DNA of 64,000 bases from Actinomycetota bacterium (GCA_015660815.1 JACSDF010000002.1:21736-85735); one strand, 5' to 3'; counted from the first letter of the stretch, positions 34,131-45,042 are shown. Notes: generated by a model not told the origin, from the letters alone. Translations and numbers: made by a program.

Positions 34131-35793
34131 CTTTTTCATCCTCTTTTAAGATTTCATCCATCGCAACTGACTCGCGCTCAACAAGTGACTCGTAGGCAGC
34201 AACCGAACTCTTGCGCTCTTTTGTTGACCAACCTAAAACCGGAGCAATAATTTCAGAGATTGACTCGGCAAGGTTTAATCCATGATTGTGGGCTTCGAAG
34301 GCGATGCGAGTGCGACGAGAAATAACATCGTCAATACTTTGTGCCCCTTCGTGACTGGCTGCGTAATAAATCTCAGCTCTTATGTAAGGCAAATCGGGTG
34401 AGAGTTTCTTTCCCAAAGTAGGATTTTCCTTGATTAGCTCTAAAACCTCGCTAATCATTGAGCCATAGCGATTGAGAAGATGAGTAATCGATTCAGCCGA
34501 TATGCCGCTTTCTTCCGCTAATCGATCAACTTGTTGTACTAAAGCAAAGTAACCATCAGCGCCAACGAGCGGAAGTTTGTCGGTAACCGACTCTGGGATC
34601 AGTTTACGAAGCTCTATCGCTGCAAGATCAATTACATCCTTACTCATAATGCGATATGTGGTGTATTTGCCTCCAGCAATACTTACAAAGCCTGGTGCAG
34701 GTCTATCCACCGTATGTTCGCGAGAGAGTTTAGTAGTTGCAGAATTCTTGTTATTTGCAACTAATGGTCGAAGTCCAGCAAAAACTCCAATTATCTCGTC
34801 GAATTTTATCTGCGGAGTAAGAACTCGATTGGCTTGATCCACAATGTATTGGACATCTTCACGATTAGCGAGAGGCTCAGCGCGATCTCCTGTGTAAGGA
34901 GTATCAGTTGTACCAACAATCCATTTATCACCCCAAGGAATAATGAAGAGAACTGAAACCGGGGTTTTAAGAATAATTCCAGCGTCGGATTTAATCGCTG
35001 AGCCAGGTAACACGATATGGACACCTTTACTCATTGTGACGTTGTATCCAGGTATTAAATCAAATTTTTCGTGAAGCGCATCGCTCCAAATTCCAGCGCA
35101 CATAACCGTCACAGTTGCTTTAATCGCAATGCTCTTTCCACTCACTAAATCTTTAGCATTGACGCCAATGATCTGCTTTCCTTCTCGAATTAGTGATTCG
35201 GCGCTCATGCGAGTTGCAATGATTGCTCCATGCCGTGCTGCGGTGCGAGCAACACTGAGTGTATGGCGGGCATCATCTACTTGTGCATCAAAGTATTTGA
35301 TTGCTCCTAAAATGATATCTGGCCGTAGCGAGGGTGCGATTTCATTAATCTGTTTCTGGCTCAAATGCTTGTGCCACGGCAACGTGCGTGCAAAGCCACG
35401 AAGCGCGTCGTATAACGCTAAACCTGCACCAACATAGGTTCGTTCTTTAAACTTTTCGGTGAGTGGAAAAAGAAAGCCAACGGGTTTTACTAAATGTGGG
35501 CAGAGGGTCGAGACGAGAAGTTCTCGCTCATGTAGCGCTTCACGAACTAATTTGAAGTCATACTGCTCGAGATAGCGGAGTCCACCATGAATTAATTTGC
35601 TCGAGCGGCTAGATGTTCCTGCTGCAATATCTTGGGATTCGATCAACGCAACTTTCAATCCACGAGAAGCGGCATCTAGAGCAGCTCCGACGCCATTCAC
35701 TCCCCCGCCAATTACCAAAACATCAAAACTCTCGCTGCCAAGTGCCGCGATGGCGTTTTCGCGTTGTGTTGGGTTTAGATCAAATAAAAACAT
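34120..35793 (-). CDS. glpD: Aerobic glycerol-3-phosphate dehydrogenase
   Basis: 557 residues. FAD-binding GGGVNGVGAALDAASRG (about 29-45), SRSSKLIHGGLRYLE (about 61-75) and the C-terminal GlpD helical domain (about 400-530). It oxidises glycerol-3-phosphate to dihydroxyacetone phosphate and reduces quinone at the membrane. Divergent from glpK across a 69-base gap, so the two can share a control region. A GGAG lies 11 bases upstream of the ATG. Confidence 0.95.
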   Translation of the reverse strand: MFLFDLNPTQRENAIAALGSESFDVLVIGGGVNGVGAALDAASRGLKVALIESQDIAAGTSSRSSKLIHGGLRYLEQYDFKLVREALHERELLVSTLCPHLVKPVGFLFPLTEKFKERTYVGAGLALYDALRGFARTLPWHKHLSQKQINEIAPSLRPDIILGAIKYFDAQVDDARHTLSVARTAARHGAIIATRMSAESLIREGKQIIGVNAKDLVSGKSIAIKATVTVMCAGIWSDALHEKFDLIPGYNVTMSKGVHIVLPGSAIKSDAGIILKTPVSVLFIIPWGDKWIVGTTDTPYTGDRAEPLANREDVQYIVDQANRVLTPQIKFDEIIGVFAGLRPLVANNKNSATTKLSREHTVDRPAPGFVSIAGGKYTTYRIMSKDVIDLAAIELRKLIPESVTDKLPLVGADGYFALVQQVDRLAEESGISAESITHLLNRYGSMISEVLELIKENPTLGKKLSPDLPYIRAEIYYAASHEGAQSIDDVISRRTRIAFEAHNHGLNLAESISEIIAPVLGWSTKERKSSVAAYESLVERESVAMDEILKEDEKVSS

Positions 35794-35862
35794 ATGCGTT
35801 GCATCTCCATTGCAGCCTTTGTAGAGTTAAGCCTAACCGAATAGAGACGGGTTTGCCTTATT

Positions 35863-37350
35863 GTGAGATACATCGGCAGTTTGGATCAAGGCACTAGTAG
35901 TACGCGATTCATGATCTTTGACCATGCTGGAAAAGTCGTCGGCCAACATCAAGTGGAGCATCGTCAAATTCTTCCTCAAGCGGGTTGGGTCGAACATGAT
36001 GCCGCCGAGATTTGGGAGCGTACCCAGGAAGTCATATCGGCCGCGCTCAGGCAGGCCGATATTTTAGGCTCAGATTTAGCTGCGGTGGGAATCACCAATC
36101 AGCGTGAAACAACGGTCGTTTGGGACATCGAGACTGGGCAGCCCTTATCAAATGCCATAGTGTGGCAGGACACTCGAACTACAAATTTTTTGGAGTCCCT
36201 CAGTGAAGATGAGCGCGAACTCATCGTATTCAAGACGGGATTAACTATTGCGCCATATTTTGCTGGAAGCAAAATGAACTGGCTGTTGGCGAATGTTCCT
36301 GCAGCTAAAGGTGCTAATGCTCGCTTCGGAACAATAGATTCTTGGCTACTCTGGAACTTAACCGGCGGAGTACGCGGCGGGGTTCACGCTACTGATGTCA
36401 CGAATGCAAGCCGTACATTGCTCATGAACCTTGAAACTCTAGACTGGGATGAAGAGCTTCTTTCAATTTTTGGCGTTGCACGAGAATCATTACCAATTAT
36501 TAAATCCTCATCGGAAAAGTATGGGTTCACCGATCCGCATGGAGCCTTCGGTACAGCGATTCCAATCGCTGGAATTTTAGGTGATCAGCAGGCGGCAATG
36601 GTTGGCCAGGTTTGTTTCGAACGCGGTGAGTCAAAGACTACTTACGGCACTGGCAACTTTGCATTGCTCAACACAGGTACTGAAGTTGTGCGATCTAAGA
36701 ATGGATTATTAACCACAGTATGTTTTAAATTTGGTGATGAGCCGGCACGTTATGCCCTTGAAGGATCAGTCGCTGTTACCGGATCTGCTATTCAGTGGCT
36801 TCGCGATCAATTAGGCGTTATTTCTAATGCGGCAGAGACTGAGATTTTAGCCTCCTCCGTCGCCGATACTGCCGGGGTCTATTTCGTTCCCGCATTCTCA
36901 GGGCTATTTGCTCCGTATTGGCGCAGTGATGCGCGCGGAGTCATTGTGGGCCTTACGCGCGCGGCAACTAAAGCGCACCTTGCACGTGCCGCCCTCGAAG
37001 CTATCTGCTATCAGACCCGCGATGTCATGGATGCAATGGTTGCTGATAGCGGAACTCCAATGAGCACGATGCGAGTTGACGGTGGAATAACTGCAAACTC
37101 TTTATGCATGCAGATGCAGGCCGATATTATGGGGATTGAAATATCTAAACCATTAATTGCAGAGACAACTGCGCTCGGGGCTGCATACGCTGCAGGTTTA
37201 GCAGTAGGTTTTTGGGGATCAAAGGATGAAGTTCGCCAACAATGGCAAGAGTCTCGTCGTTGGATTCCAACTAGCACTCTTGAAACGCGCGAGTTTGGTT
37301 ATTCACAGTGGAAAAAAGCCGTCGAACGTACGCTTAATTGGAGCGATTAA
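35863..37350 (+). CDS. glpK: Glycerol kinase
   Basis: 495 residues from a GTG start ([24 protein letters not shown]-kinase phosphate motif). Further motifs: [10 protein letters not shown] (about 79-88), [13 protein letters not shown] (about 240) and [15 protein letters not shown] (about 303). It phosphorylates glycerol to glycerol-3-phosphate, the GlpD substrate. No glpF is seen, so uptake may be by diffusion or an unlinked transporter. It ends with a four-base overlap against the convergent alpha-galactosidase. Confidence 0.96.
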   Translation: MRYIGSLDQGTSSTRFMIFDHAGKVVGQHQVEHRQILPQAGWVEHDAAEIWERTQEVISAALRQADILGSDLAAVGITNQRETTVVWDIETGQPLSNAIVWQDTRTTNFLESLSEDERELIVFKTGLTIAPYFAGSKMNWLLANVPAAKGANARFGTIDSWLLWNLTGGVRGGVHATDVTNASRTLLMNLETLDWDEELLSIFGVARESLPIIKSSSEKYGFTDPHGAFGTAIPIAGILGDQQAAMVGQVCFERGESKTTYGTGNFALLNTGTEVVRSKNGLLTTVCFKFGDEPARYALEGSVAVTGSAIQWLRDQLGVISNAAETEILASSVADTAGVYFVPAFSGLFAPYWRSDARGVIVGLTRAATKAHLARAALEAICYQTRDVMDAMVADSGTPMSTMRVDGGITANSLCMQMQADIMGIEISKPLIAETTALGAAYAAGLAVGFWGSKDEVRQQWQESRRWIPTSTLETREFGYSQWKKAVERTLNWSD

Positions 37351-39449
37351 ACCTCTGTAATCTCAATGAGAAATGCATTAGCCGGAGCGAGAATAGGTGC
37401 GCTAACACCAATGTGCGCCAAGGCAGATCCAGAAAGTTTTATACCATCCATCCAGGGTGGTGGCGAGATGAGCATGAAGCGAGGCTTGCCTGCTGGATAA
37501 ACCGCTTTAATTGAATATGTAGCGCTCTGATTTAATCCGGGGAATTTCAAAGCTGCAGGGTGGATGGCAACCGTTGGCGTTAACTGAACATATGCAAATA
37601 TCCCTTGAGTTTGATCGTGTGCGATAACACCGTGCAAATATCCGTGAACATCGGGATAGTCAACGCGAACCATTCGACCACTATGTAAGAGTTCGCGTTT
37701 AGTTTTGTAATAGTTCGCCCACGTCGCTAGATGTTGACGTTCTTCATCCGTCGCTTCAGTAATGTTCCATTCAATTCCAGCATGACCAAAGAGTGCGGTT
37801 GTTGCACGCATTGACAGTTCGAGAGTTCGGCCAGTTTGATGACCATGTGTCGGACCAATGTGTGTTCCTAACATTTCAGGGGGAATCACCTGAGTGGTCC
37901 ACCGTTGAATTGTTTGACGTTCGAGTGCATCATTGTTATCACTTGTCCAAAAGCGATCAACTAAATCTATAACACCTAAATCAATTCGGGCTCCACCCGA
38001 TGCACATGACTCAATCTCTAATCCCGGATGGCGCAATTTTAGTTCAGCAAATAAGCGATAAATGGCTTGAGTTTGAGTTCGCACACCTGCATGGCCTAGG
38101 TGCCCAGCATCAACTAATACTCGATTGTGATCCCATTTAATATATTCGATATTGTGATCTTTCAAAATCTGCGATGTCTGTTCTAGTACATGCTTATACG
38201 CACCTTCATGAGCTAGATCCAACACAAGTTGGTGGCGCCACAAAGGTGGAATGCGATCGCCTTCATGCAAAATCCACTCGGGGTGCGCTCGATACACATC
38301 AGAGTCTTCATTGACCATTTCGCCTTCAAACCACAAACCAAATTCAATTCCCTTTGAGTTAACATATTCAATTATCGGGTTCAATCCATCGGGCCAGACT
38401 TGCGAATCAATAACCCAGTCACCTAAACCTGCTCGGTCGTTTCGTCGAGAATGAAACCATCCATCATCTAATACAACACGTTCAATTCCGATCTGAGCTG
38501 CCACATCAACTAACTCTCTTATCGCCTTCTCGTCATGATTAAAATAAAGGGCTTCCCACATATTGAGAGTGAGTGGACGAGGGCGTTTAGGGTGCATAGT
38601 TCGAGCACGGATGTGGGAATGATAAGCGGCACTTATTCCATCTAGACCAGCATCTGAAAATACCGAAACCATGGACGGTGCTTTATATGTTTGTCCATGA
38701 GTTAAAACAACTTCGCCGGGCAATAAGAGTTCACCTGCACCAATAGATTGCTGCCCATCGAAACCGCGTTCAATTAAGTAATGAGAGTTTCCGCTCCAGG
38801 CGATGCTTGTTGCCCAAGCCGAGCCATTGTTGAAGTTTGTTTGTTTAGTCAAGGCGATTTCGGCGATTGAAAAATTATGACCGCTTCTACCTTCACGCGA
38901 TTCGCGTATCCAAGTGCCTATTGAGATATCGCGGCGTTGAGGTTGACGTTCATTTGACCATCGCCCAGCGAAATCTAAACTTTGATTTGCCTCTTGCGGC
39001 AGTGGAAGCCAATGAATAAATTCGTTGAGACAGTAATCTGTCTCGCCGATATTTTTTACCGTCGAACTTTGGGTCAAAACACCGAAAATATCTAATTCGA
39101 AAGTAATAACAACTTCGAGTTCAGCGAGAAAATCGCGAAAGGTCACGGAGCAATGGTTGTCAATATGGTGGAAGTCCGTGACTTCAAACTTAGTTGACCA
39201 TGCGCTCCCACTTCGATGTCCACTGAGCGTTGGCCGACCTAGAAATCCACGTGCGCTCTCGCGCATAATCCCTGGGTTCGGGTATAGATCCCACGAGCTA
39301 TTGGCAATTGATTGGTTCTGGGCAACTCTGGTTTCAGAAATATTGCCAACCAGAGAATGACCCCAATGGGCAATAACTAATGCGCCATCTCTCACTTCAA
39401 GAAGCAACGAACTGGTATCTGCGCTCAGGAGTGCCGATTGCTTAGTCAC
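37347..39449 (-). CDS. Alpha-galactosidase, GH36
   Basis: 700 residues, GTG start. Central GH36 barrel: [13 protein letters not shown] (about 321), nucleophile Asp in YIKWDHNR (about 439), and acid/base region [11 protein letters not shown] ending WTSDNND (about 484-508). No signal peptide, so it acts in the cytoplasm on imported melibiose- or raffinose-type sugars and releases galactose. Divergent from galTEK by 20 bases, which process that galactose. TACTCT (39456-39461) six bases before the GTG implies a leaderless message. Confidence 0.93.
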   Translation of the reverse strand: MTKQSALLSADTSSLLLEVRDGALVIAHWGHSLVGNISETRVAQNQSIANSSWDLYPNPGIMRESARGFLGRPTLSGHRSGSAWSTKFEVTDFHHIDNHCSVTFRDFLAELEVVITFELDIFGVLTQSSTVKNIGETDYCLNEFIHWLPLPQEANQSLDFAGRWSNERQPQRRDISIGTWIRESREGRSGHNFSIAEIALTKQTNFNNGSAWATSIAWSGNSHYLIERGFDGQQSIGAGELLLPGEVVLTHGQTYKAPSMVSVFSDAGLDGISAAYHSHIRARTMHPKRPRPLTLNMWEALYFNHDEKAIRELVDVAAQIGIERVVLDDGWFHSRRNDRAGLGDWVIDSQVWPDGLNPIIEYVNSKGIEFGLWFEGEMVNEDSDVYRAHPEWILHEGDRIPPLWRHQLVLDLAHEGAYKHVLEQTSQILKDHNIEYIKWDHNRVLVDAGHLGHAGVRTQTQAIYRLFAELKLRHPGLEIESCASGGARIDLGVIDLVDRFWTSDNNDALERQTIQRWTTQVIPPEMLGTHIGPTHGHQTGRTLELSMRATTALFGHAGIEWNITEATDEERQHLATWANYYKTKRELLHSGRMVRVDYPDVHGYLHGVIAHDQTQGIFAYVQLTPTVAIHPAALKFPGLNQSATYSIKAVYPAGKPRFMLISPPPWMDGIKLSGSALAHIGVSAPILAPANAFLIEITEV

Positions 39450-39455
39450 ACAGGT

Positions 39456-39461
39456 AGAGTA
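39456..39461 (-). promoter_or_regulatory. Candidate -10 element of the alpha-galactosidase gene
   Basis: TACTCT on the minus strand, six bases before the GTG at 39449. The whole divergent control region to galT is 20 bases, so this promoter's upstream part lies inside galT. Confidence 0.45.
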
Positions 39462-39469
39462 ACGACACT

Positions 39470-40582
39470 ATGGCACAGAGTAAAAGACTAACTGCAGGTA
39501 TCACACGCAATAATCGAGAGATGGCCGACGGCCGAACAATTCGTTATTACGACACTGCGGGTCAATCACGCGAGGCAGTTGATCAGCGCCCTGTAGAAGA
39601 ACAGCCCGCTATTGGTGAACTTCGACTCGACCCCTTAGTTAATGAGTGGATTGCAATGGCGGCTCACCGTCAAGGGCGAATCTTTCTACCCCCCAAAGAA
39701 CTCTGCCCACTGTGTCCAACAACTGGCGAGCTTTTAACCGAAGTACCTGAATCTGATTTTGAAGTTGTTGTCTTTGATAACCGCTCCCCCTCGCTACGAC
39801 CACCAATTGGAGATTGGGCACTGCCTGATCAAGTAGGGCCTGATACCGATACAGGCACCGCAGGTGGTAAGTGCGAAGTAATTTGCTTTACTGCAGATCA
39901 CGGAAAATCTTTTAAAGATTTGACGCCTGCGCGAGTACGGGTCTTGCTCGAAGCATGGATTGATCGCACCGAAGAGCTTTCACATGAATCTTATATTGCC
40001 CATATCGCACCTTTTGAAAACCGTGGAGAGGAAATTGGCGTAACTCTCTCCCATCCTCATGGACAGATTTATGCCTACTCGTATCTACCACCCCGAGTTG
40101 AAAAAATGTTGGCCGCTGCAGTTTCATATAAGAGTTCAACGGGCAAAATCCTATTTGACGAAGTTATCGCGCGCGAGATTCGTGAAAATGAACGTATCGT
40201 CGCACAGAACGATCGCTGGATTGCATTTGTTCCGTATGCAGCACGCTATCCATTCGAAATTCATGTTGCACCTCTTTCTCCAGTTGCCGATTTGACCGGT
40301 CTCACGGCAGAGGACCGAGATGCCTTTCCTGAGTTAGCACTGGAAGTAATGAAACGACTCGATGGCGTCTTTGGCATCGAGATGGCCTATATCGCAGCGT
40401 GGCATCAAGCTCCTGTACGCATTGGGCGCGATGTCTTGCGCCTTCATTGGCAGATTACAAGTGTGCGTCGAGCACCTGGGAAACTTAAATATCTCGCCGG
40501 TTCAGAGTCTGCGATGGGAGCTTTTATTATGGACATGCGTCCTGAACAATCCGCAACGCAACTTCGAGAAGTAGTGCTCTAA
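39470..40582 (+). CDS. galT: Galactose-1-phosphate uridylyltransferase
   Basis: 370 residues. Zinc-binding CPLCPT (about 81-86) and the catalytic HPHGQIYAY (about 198-206; HxH nucleophile site) are present. It swaps UMP between UDP-glucose and galactose-1-phosphate in the Leloir pathway. First gene of galT-galE-galK, two bases before galE. Confidence 0.95.
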   Translation: MAQSKRLTAGITRNNREMADGRTIRYYDTAGQSREAVDQRPVEEQPAIGELRLDPLVNEWIAMAAHRQGRIFLPPKELCPLCPTTGELLTEVPESDFEVVVFDNRSPSLRPPIGDWALPDQVGPDTDTGTAGGKCEVICFTADHGKSFKDLTPARVRVLLEAWIDRTEELSHESYIAHIAPFENRGEEIGVTLSHPHGQIYAYSYLPPRVEKMLAAAVSYKSSTGKILFDEVIAREIRENERIVAQNDRWIAFVPYAARYPFEIHVAPLSPVADLTGLTAEDRDAFPELALEVMKRLDGVFGIEMAYIAAWHQAPVRIGRDVLRLHWQITSVRRAPGKLKYLAGSESAMGAFIMDMRPEQSATQLREVVL

Positions 40583-40584
40583 CT

Positions 40585-41538
40585 ATGCGCGTACTTGTCA
40601 CGGGAGGAGCTGGCTATATTGGTTCGACGGCCGTTGAAATTATGCGCCACCAAGGCTTTGAAATTAGTGTCTTGGATGATTGCAGCACGGGCCATGCCGA
40701 CTCCGTACCTTCAGGTGTGCGCTTTATTCAGGGATCACTCTTGAATGAAAAGGAGATTGCCGAAGCGCTTATGGGTGTAGATGCCGTGATTCACTTTGCC
40801 GGTAAATCCCTCGTTGGCGAGTCTGTTGAGAAACCTGATTTGTATCAACGTGTAAATGTAGGTGGAACTCGAAATCTACTTGATGGAATGCATACGGCGG
40901 GCGTAAAGAAGATTGTATTCTCATCTTCGGCGGCAACATATGGTGAGCCCGCAGTGATTCCAATTAAAGAAAACGCGCAAACATCACCAACTAATCCATA
41001 CGGTGCAACTAAATTAGAGATTGATCACATGATTCATGCTGAGTCGGAAATTCGCAACATCGCCGCGGTTTCGCTTCGTTATTTTAATGTCGCAGGCGCG
41101 CTCAATTGTGATCGAGGATGGTTATCTGAGCGCCATAATCCTGAAACTCACTTGATTCCAAATGTACTTCGAAGTTCAGGTGAAACTCCGGTAAGAATCT
41201 TCGGTGGGGATTGGCCAACTCCAGACGGCACGTGTATTCGCGATTACGTTCATGTAATTGATCTAATCGATGCCCATATTAAAGCACTCAACTCCCTCGA
41301 GCTTGGCGTGCACGAGATTTACAATCTTGGAAGTGGTGATGGATATTCAGTTCGACAGGTAATAGCTGCGGCAGCAAGAGCAAAAGGACAAGAAATACCA
41401 ACTATTGATTCACCTCGTCGTACCGGAGATCCAGCGGTATTAATTGCAGATATAAGTAAGGCTAAAAGTATTCTCGGGTGGAGCCCATCGAGGGGAATTG
41501 ATGAGATGGTTTCTGACACTTTGGCTTCATTTAATTAG
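40585..41538 (+). CDS. galE: UDP-glucose 4-epimerase
   Basis: 317 residues of the extended SDR family: NAD motif GGAGYIGS (7-14), Ser/Tyr/Lys site FSSSAATYG (about 112) and NPYGATK (about 136-142), and the C-terminal GSGDGYSVRQV. It interconverts UDP-galactose and UDP-glucose. Slightly shorter than the E. coli enzyme (338). One base separates it from the galK start. Confidence 0.95.
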   Translation: MRVLVTGGAGYIGSTAVEIMRHQGFEISVLDDCSTGHADSVPSGVRFIQGSLLNEKEIAEALMGVDAVIHFAGKSLVGESVEKPDLYQRVNVGGTRNLLDGMHTAGVKKIVFSSSAATYGEPAVIPIKENAQTSPTNPYGATKLEIDHMIHAESEIRNIAAVSLRYFNVAGALNCDRGWLSERHNPETHLIPNVLRSSGETPVRIFGGDWPTPDGTCIRDYVHVIDLIDAHIKALNSLELGVHEIYNLGSGDGYSVRQVIAAAARAKGQEIPTIDSPRRTGDPAVLIADISKAKSILGWSPSRGIDEMVSDTLASFN

Positions 41539-41539
41539 T

Positions 41540-42682
41540 ATGTCGAAATTTAAAATTGAAAGGGAGTTTGTACGTACTTTCGGTCACATACCGGAGATTA
41601 TTGCGGCAGCACCCGGCCGGGTTAATCTAATTGGCGAACACATTGATTACAGCGATGGCTATGTTCTTCCCTTTGCAATTGCTGATCGAACCTACGCCGC
41701 TATAGGTAAACGCTCAGATAACTTAGTGCGAATCGCATCGGCCCAGCGTAGAAATTCAATCATCACCCTTAAAGTTGAAGAGATTCGACCTGAACTTAAG
41801 GGCTCGTGGGAACGCTATGTTTTAAGCGTTTTGTGGGCGATGGAGATTAAACATGGAGTCGATGTCATGATTGATGGACAAGTGCCTCTCGGTGCTGGCT
41901 TATCATCTTCAGCGGCTCTGGAGTGCAGCGTTGCAACTGCACTCAACGAATTATTCTCGTGCGGCTTTGATTTAGAGTCCCTTGCGAGATTGACTCAGCG
42001 AGGCGAGAATGAATATGTCGGAGTTCCATGCGGAATTATGGATCAATCCGTCTCCTTAATGGCCAAAAGTGGTTCAGCGCTTTTATTAGATTGTCGCGAC
42101 TTAACATCGCGAAACGTTGCCTTTGATGTCGCATCGCACGGACTTGAACTACTTATTATCGATACTCAAGCCCACCATTCCTTAACCGATGGTGGGTATG
42201 CAGAGCGCCGAGCATCGTGTGACCGAGTTGTTTCCAAACTCTCCATTAGGTCCATGCGTGAATTAACTTTAGAAAAACTTGAAAACTCTAAAGATGTACT
42301 GACTGAAGTTGAATTTATCCGGGCACGTCATGCAGTAACTGAAATTGCGCGTGTGTTAGATGCAGTTATCGCTCTGGAGGCGAAGAATTTCAAGCGACTC
42401 GGTGAACTTCTCAATGCATCACATGCATCTTTACGTGATGATTACGCGGTTTCTTGTCCAGAACTCAACATGGCCGTTGATGCATCTCTATCTGCCGGGG
42501 CACTCGGTGCTCGAATGGTAGGCGGGGGATTTGGTGGTAGCGCAATCGCCTTAATTGAAGCAAAAAATACTCAGGCGACGATTCAAGCAGTTGAAAACGG
42601 TTTTGCAAGTAAGAATTTTAAAGCCCCGCGTTTTTTTACTTCACTTCCAAGTCAAGGCGCAGAGATTATTCAACGGGGTTAA
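41540..42682 (+). CDS. galK: Galactokinase
   Basis: 380 residues from the ATG at 41540; the upstream in-frame ATG at 41498 lies inside galE. GHMP kinase motifs: PGRVNLIGEHIDYSDGYVLP (about 22-41, galactose signature), PLGAGLSSSAALE (about 115-127) and GARMVGGGFGGSAIAL (about 327-342). Phosphorylates galactose at C1. The tail overlaps the convergent ACT gene by 17 bases. Confidence 0.95.
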   Translation: MSKFKIEREFVRTFGHIPEIIAAAPGRVNLIGEHIDYSDGYVLPFAIADRTYAAIGKRSDNLVRIASAQRRNSIITLKVEEIRPELKGSWERYVLSVLWAMEIKHGVDVMIDGQVPLGAGLSSSAALECSVATALNELFSCGFDLESLARLTQRGENEYVGVPCGIMDQSVSLMAKSGSALLLDCRDLTSRNVAFDVASHGLELLIIDTQAHHSLTDGGYAERRASCDRVVSKLSIRSMRELTLEKLENSKDVLTEVEFIRARHAVTEIARVLDAVIALEAKNFKRLGELLNASHASLRDDYAVSCPELNMAVDASLSAGALGARMVGGGFGGSAIALIEAKNTQATIQAVENGFASKNFKAPRFFTSLPSQGAEIIQRG

Positions 42683-42905
42683 TAGAGATAACTTCAACTC
42701 CACCGATTGAGTTAAGTAGTTCAATTAAGTCAGTTGGATCACTGCCGGGAACGGCAACAGTAATATCATCAAAGCCTTGACCCCCTTCAGATTTAAGTAC
42801 AACGAGCTCTCTAATATCTCCGCCCGCAGCACCAATGGCAGATGCGAGTAGACCTAAAGATCCAGGGCGATCCGGAAGAGCAACGCTTAAACGAAATAGG
42901 GCCAT
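42666..42905 (-). CDS. Stand-alone ACT domain protein
   Basis: 79 residues, a single ACT domain (LSVALPDRPGSLGLLASAIGAAGGDI at the start). ACT domains bind amino acids and regulate enzymes; stand-alone versions are common in actinobacteria with unknown partners. Its 3' end overlaps galK tail to tail. No neighbour indicates the ligand. Confidence 0.85.
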   Translation of the reverse strand: MALFRLSVALPDRPGSLGLLASAIGAAGGDIRELVVLKSEGGQGFDDITVAVPGSDPTDLIELLNSIGGVEVISINPVE

Positions 42906-42970
42906 GTTTAGATTCTACCCTGACCCTATTTCATCTACGTTACAGATTTCTTACAACTGGAGTTTCCGCC

Positions 42971-44077
42971 TTAGTTTGATGGAGCTGAGCCAAGAAGAAC
43001 CTTGAAGCTCTTCTGTCCCCCAGTCGGTAAATCCACAACAACGGTGACGGTAGATCCAGGTGCATATGAACGAATTCGAACGATTGCACCAACTGGATCG
43101 GCGATTTTTACACCATCAATCGACCTAATTACAGAACCGGCTGGAATGCCCGCATTTTCAGCGCCGTCACCAGGACTCAACCGTAGAATTTTTGCCCCAG
43201 TGCCCGTGTACGTTGTATCAAAAAAGATTCCCAAAACCGGTCTTGTTGATTTACCTGTCAGGATTAGCTCATCTACAACACGTTTTGCCTCGTTAATTGG
43301 TATAGAAAATCCGAGTCCAATATTTCCGGAAGTACCATCATTAGATAAAGATGCAATCGCGGAGTTGACTCCAATGATTCGACCCGAAGCGTCAAGAAGT
43401 GCGCCACCAGAGTTTCCTGGATTAATCGCAGCATCGGTTTGAATTGCGTTAACGAAAGATTCGGTGCCTAAAGTTCCGGCAGTTACAGGACGATTGAGCG
43501 CTGAAACGATCCCGCTCGTAACGGTACTAGCTAACCCAAGTGGAGAGCCGATTGCAACGACAGCCTCGCCCACACTAATTTTCGAGGAATCACCAATACT
43601 AATAATGGGAAGATTTCCCTTTTCAACTTTAAGGACCGCTATATCGTAGGTTGAATCGCGACCAACGATTGTTGCAGGAAACGTATCTCCATTTGAAAGT
43701 TCAACCAGAATTGTTCCAGTCGTGGCGGCATTTTCTATAACATGGCTATTGGTAATGATGAAAGAAGTTGTTGCGCTGCTCTTATAAATAGAGCCAGAGC
43801 CCGTGCCTGAACCATTAATCGATGTGACTTTAATTGATACTACCGATGGAGTTACAAGAGCTGCAATTGATTTAACATCGATTGTCGATCCGCCTAATGT
43901 AACCAGCGTGCGAGTTGCGGGGCAGGTTCCATTGCTAGATAAATACAGAACTTGAGTCCTTTTATCGACACAGGCCTTCGTTCCAAGTGGCTCACTTGTA
44001 GCCGCCGTTGCAACTCCACCAACTACGGTGGCACCTAACAGGAAACCTACGCTTAGTTTGGCCAGACTTGACTTCAT
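42971..44077 (-). CDS. HtrA/DegP-type serine protease with PDZ domain
   Basis: 368 residues. Signal anchor (about 1-26), a short Cys-containing segment (about 36-52) typical of actinobacterial secreted proteins, trypsin-like domain with His112 (TNSHVIE), Asp145 (YDIAVL) and Ser223 (GNSGGALL), and a C-terminal PDZ (about 275-360). It probably degrades or holds misfolded proteins outside the membrane. A GAGGA Shine-Dalgarno precedes the ATG. Confidence 0.93.
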   Translation of the reverse strand: MKSSLAKLSVGFLLGATVVGGVATAATSEPLGTKACVDKRTQVLYLSSNGTCPATRTLVTLGGSTIDVKSIAALVTPSVVSIKVTSINGSGTGSGSIYKSSATTSFIITNSHVIENAATTGTILVELSNGDTFPATIVGRDSTYDIAVLKVEKGNLPIISIGDSSKISVGEAVVAIGSPLGLASTVTSGIVSALNRPVTAGTLGTESFVNAIQTDAAINPGNSGGALLDASGRIIGVNSAIASLSNDGTSGNIGLGFSIPINEAKRVVDELILTGKSTRPVLGIFFDTTYTGTGAKILRLSPGDGAENAGIPAGSVIRSIDGVKIADPVGAIVRIRSYAPGSTVTVVVDLPTGGQKSFKVLLGSAPSN

Positions 44078-44160
44078 TATGAATCCTCATTTCTTTGCTT
44101 ACCATCGCAAAAGAGATTAACGGAAGCAACTTAAAATTTACTGAAAGTTAAGTTAGAAAT

Positions 44161-45042
44161 TTAAACGAGAACTACCCAAGCTCCTTCGACTGCCACTTTC
44201 ACGGAAGGTAGTTTTACGGTAGCAGGACCAGCAATTACATTGGCAGATTTAAAGGGGTCAAATTCAGAGCCATGACATGGACACTTGAGTGATTTACTCG
44301 CTGGGGTATAGCTCACGGTGCAACCTTGATGTGTGCAGATAGCAGAGTATGCAAAGACGCCGGTCTTAGTTCTAAACAATATAGCCGGTGCGCCATTTGC
44401 TAACGTGAAGTTTTTAGTGGCTCCCACTTTAAGTGCAGCCAGTTTCACAATTTTTTTCTTCGTTGCCGCGCTGGCGCTGTCCTGACTAGATTGTGGAGTA
44501 AAGAACTTTCCAACTCCCGCAAATGCAATAGCTAAAGTTCCGATGATTCCAACGCGCATAACGCCTCTACGCTCTAACGACATAGCAAAACCCTTTCGAT
44601 TATTTGTAATGTGAAGTAAGTAGGACAACCAGAGAACTGCATATGCGGTATCACTGGCTAAAAAATACGGATCAACACGGAAGCTGCTAGCTAGCCACAA
44701 TCCAATTGACATCGAAAAGCCTCCGAAGGCGGCCATGGATGGAACAACCCAAAAAATTGTTGCCAAACCAATTGAAAATTCGGAGATCATTACAAAGGTA
44801 CCCACTTGAGTTGGGTAATCAATAAGTCTTTCAAATACAAAACCAATTGGAGATTGATCTGCGTAACCAGCGAGCTGAGAGCCGATGAAAGTTGGAGAGC
44901 CTGAAGTTAAGAAGCCAGGATCTGATGCCTTATTCCATGCGGCAAATAACCATGTAAATCCAAGCCAGAAACGTATTACACGAACAGGCATTGATTGAGC
45001 CCGCCAGGAAGCTGCGGCAACTGAGAAGAATCCACGATTCAT
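44161..45042 (-). CDS. DoxX-like membrane domain fused to a Rieske [2Fe-2S] domain
   Basis: 293 residues. N-terminal DoxX/DoxD-type four-helix membrane domain (about 20-150, FWLGFTWLFAAWNKASDP at the first helix), a linking helix (about 163-180) and a C-terminal Rieske domain (about 205-290). Cluster ligands are Cys236, His238, Cys254 and His257, with Cys241 and Cys256 for the disulfide. A quinone-linked electron transfer role is likely; DoxD is a subunit of thiosulfate:quinone oxidoreductase, but the substrate here is unknown. TACCAT lies seven bases before the ATG. Confidence 0.85.
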   Translation of the reverse strand: MNRGFFSVAAASWRAQSMPVRVIRFWLGFTWLFAAWNKASDPGFLTSGSPTFIGSQLAGYADQSPIGFVFERLIDYPTQVGTFVMISEFSIGLATIFWVVPSMAAFGGFSMSIGLWLASSFRVDPYFLASDTAYAVLWLSYLLHITNNRKGFAMSLERRGVMRVGIIGTLAIAFAGVGKFFTPQSSQDSASAATKKKIVKLAALKVGATKNFTLANGAPAILFRTKTGVFAYSAICTHQGCTVSYTPASKSLKCPCHGSEFDPFKSANVIAGPATVKLPSVKVAVEGAWVVLV

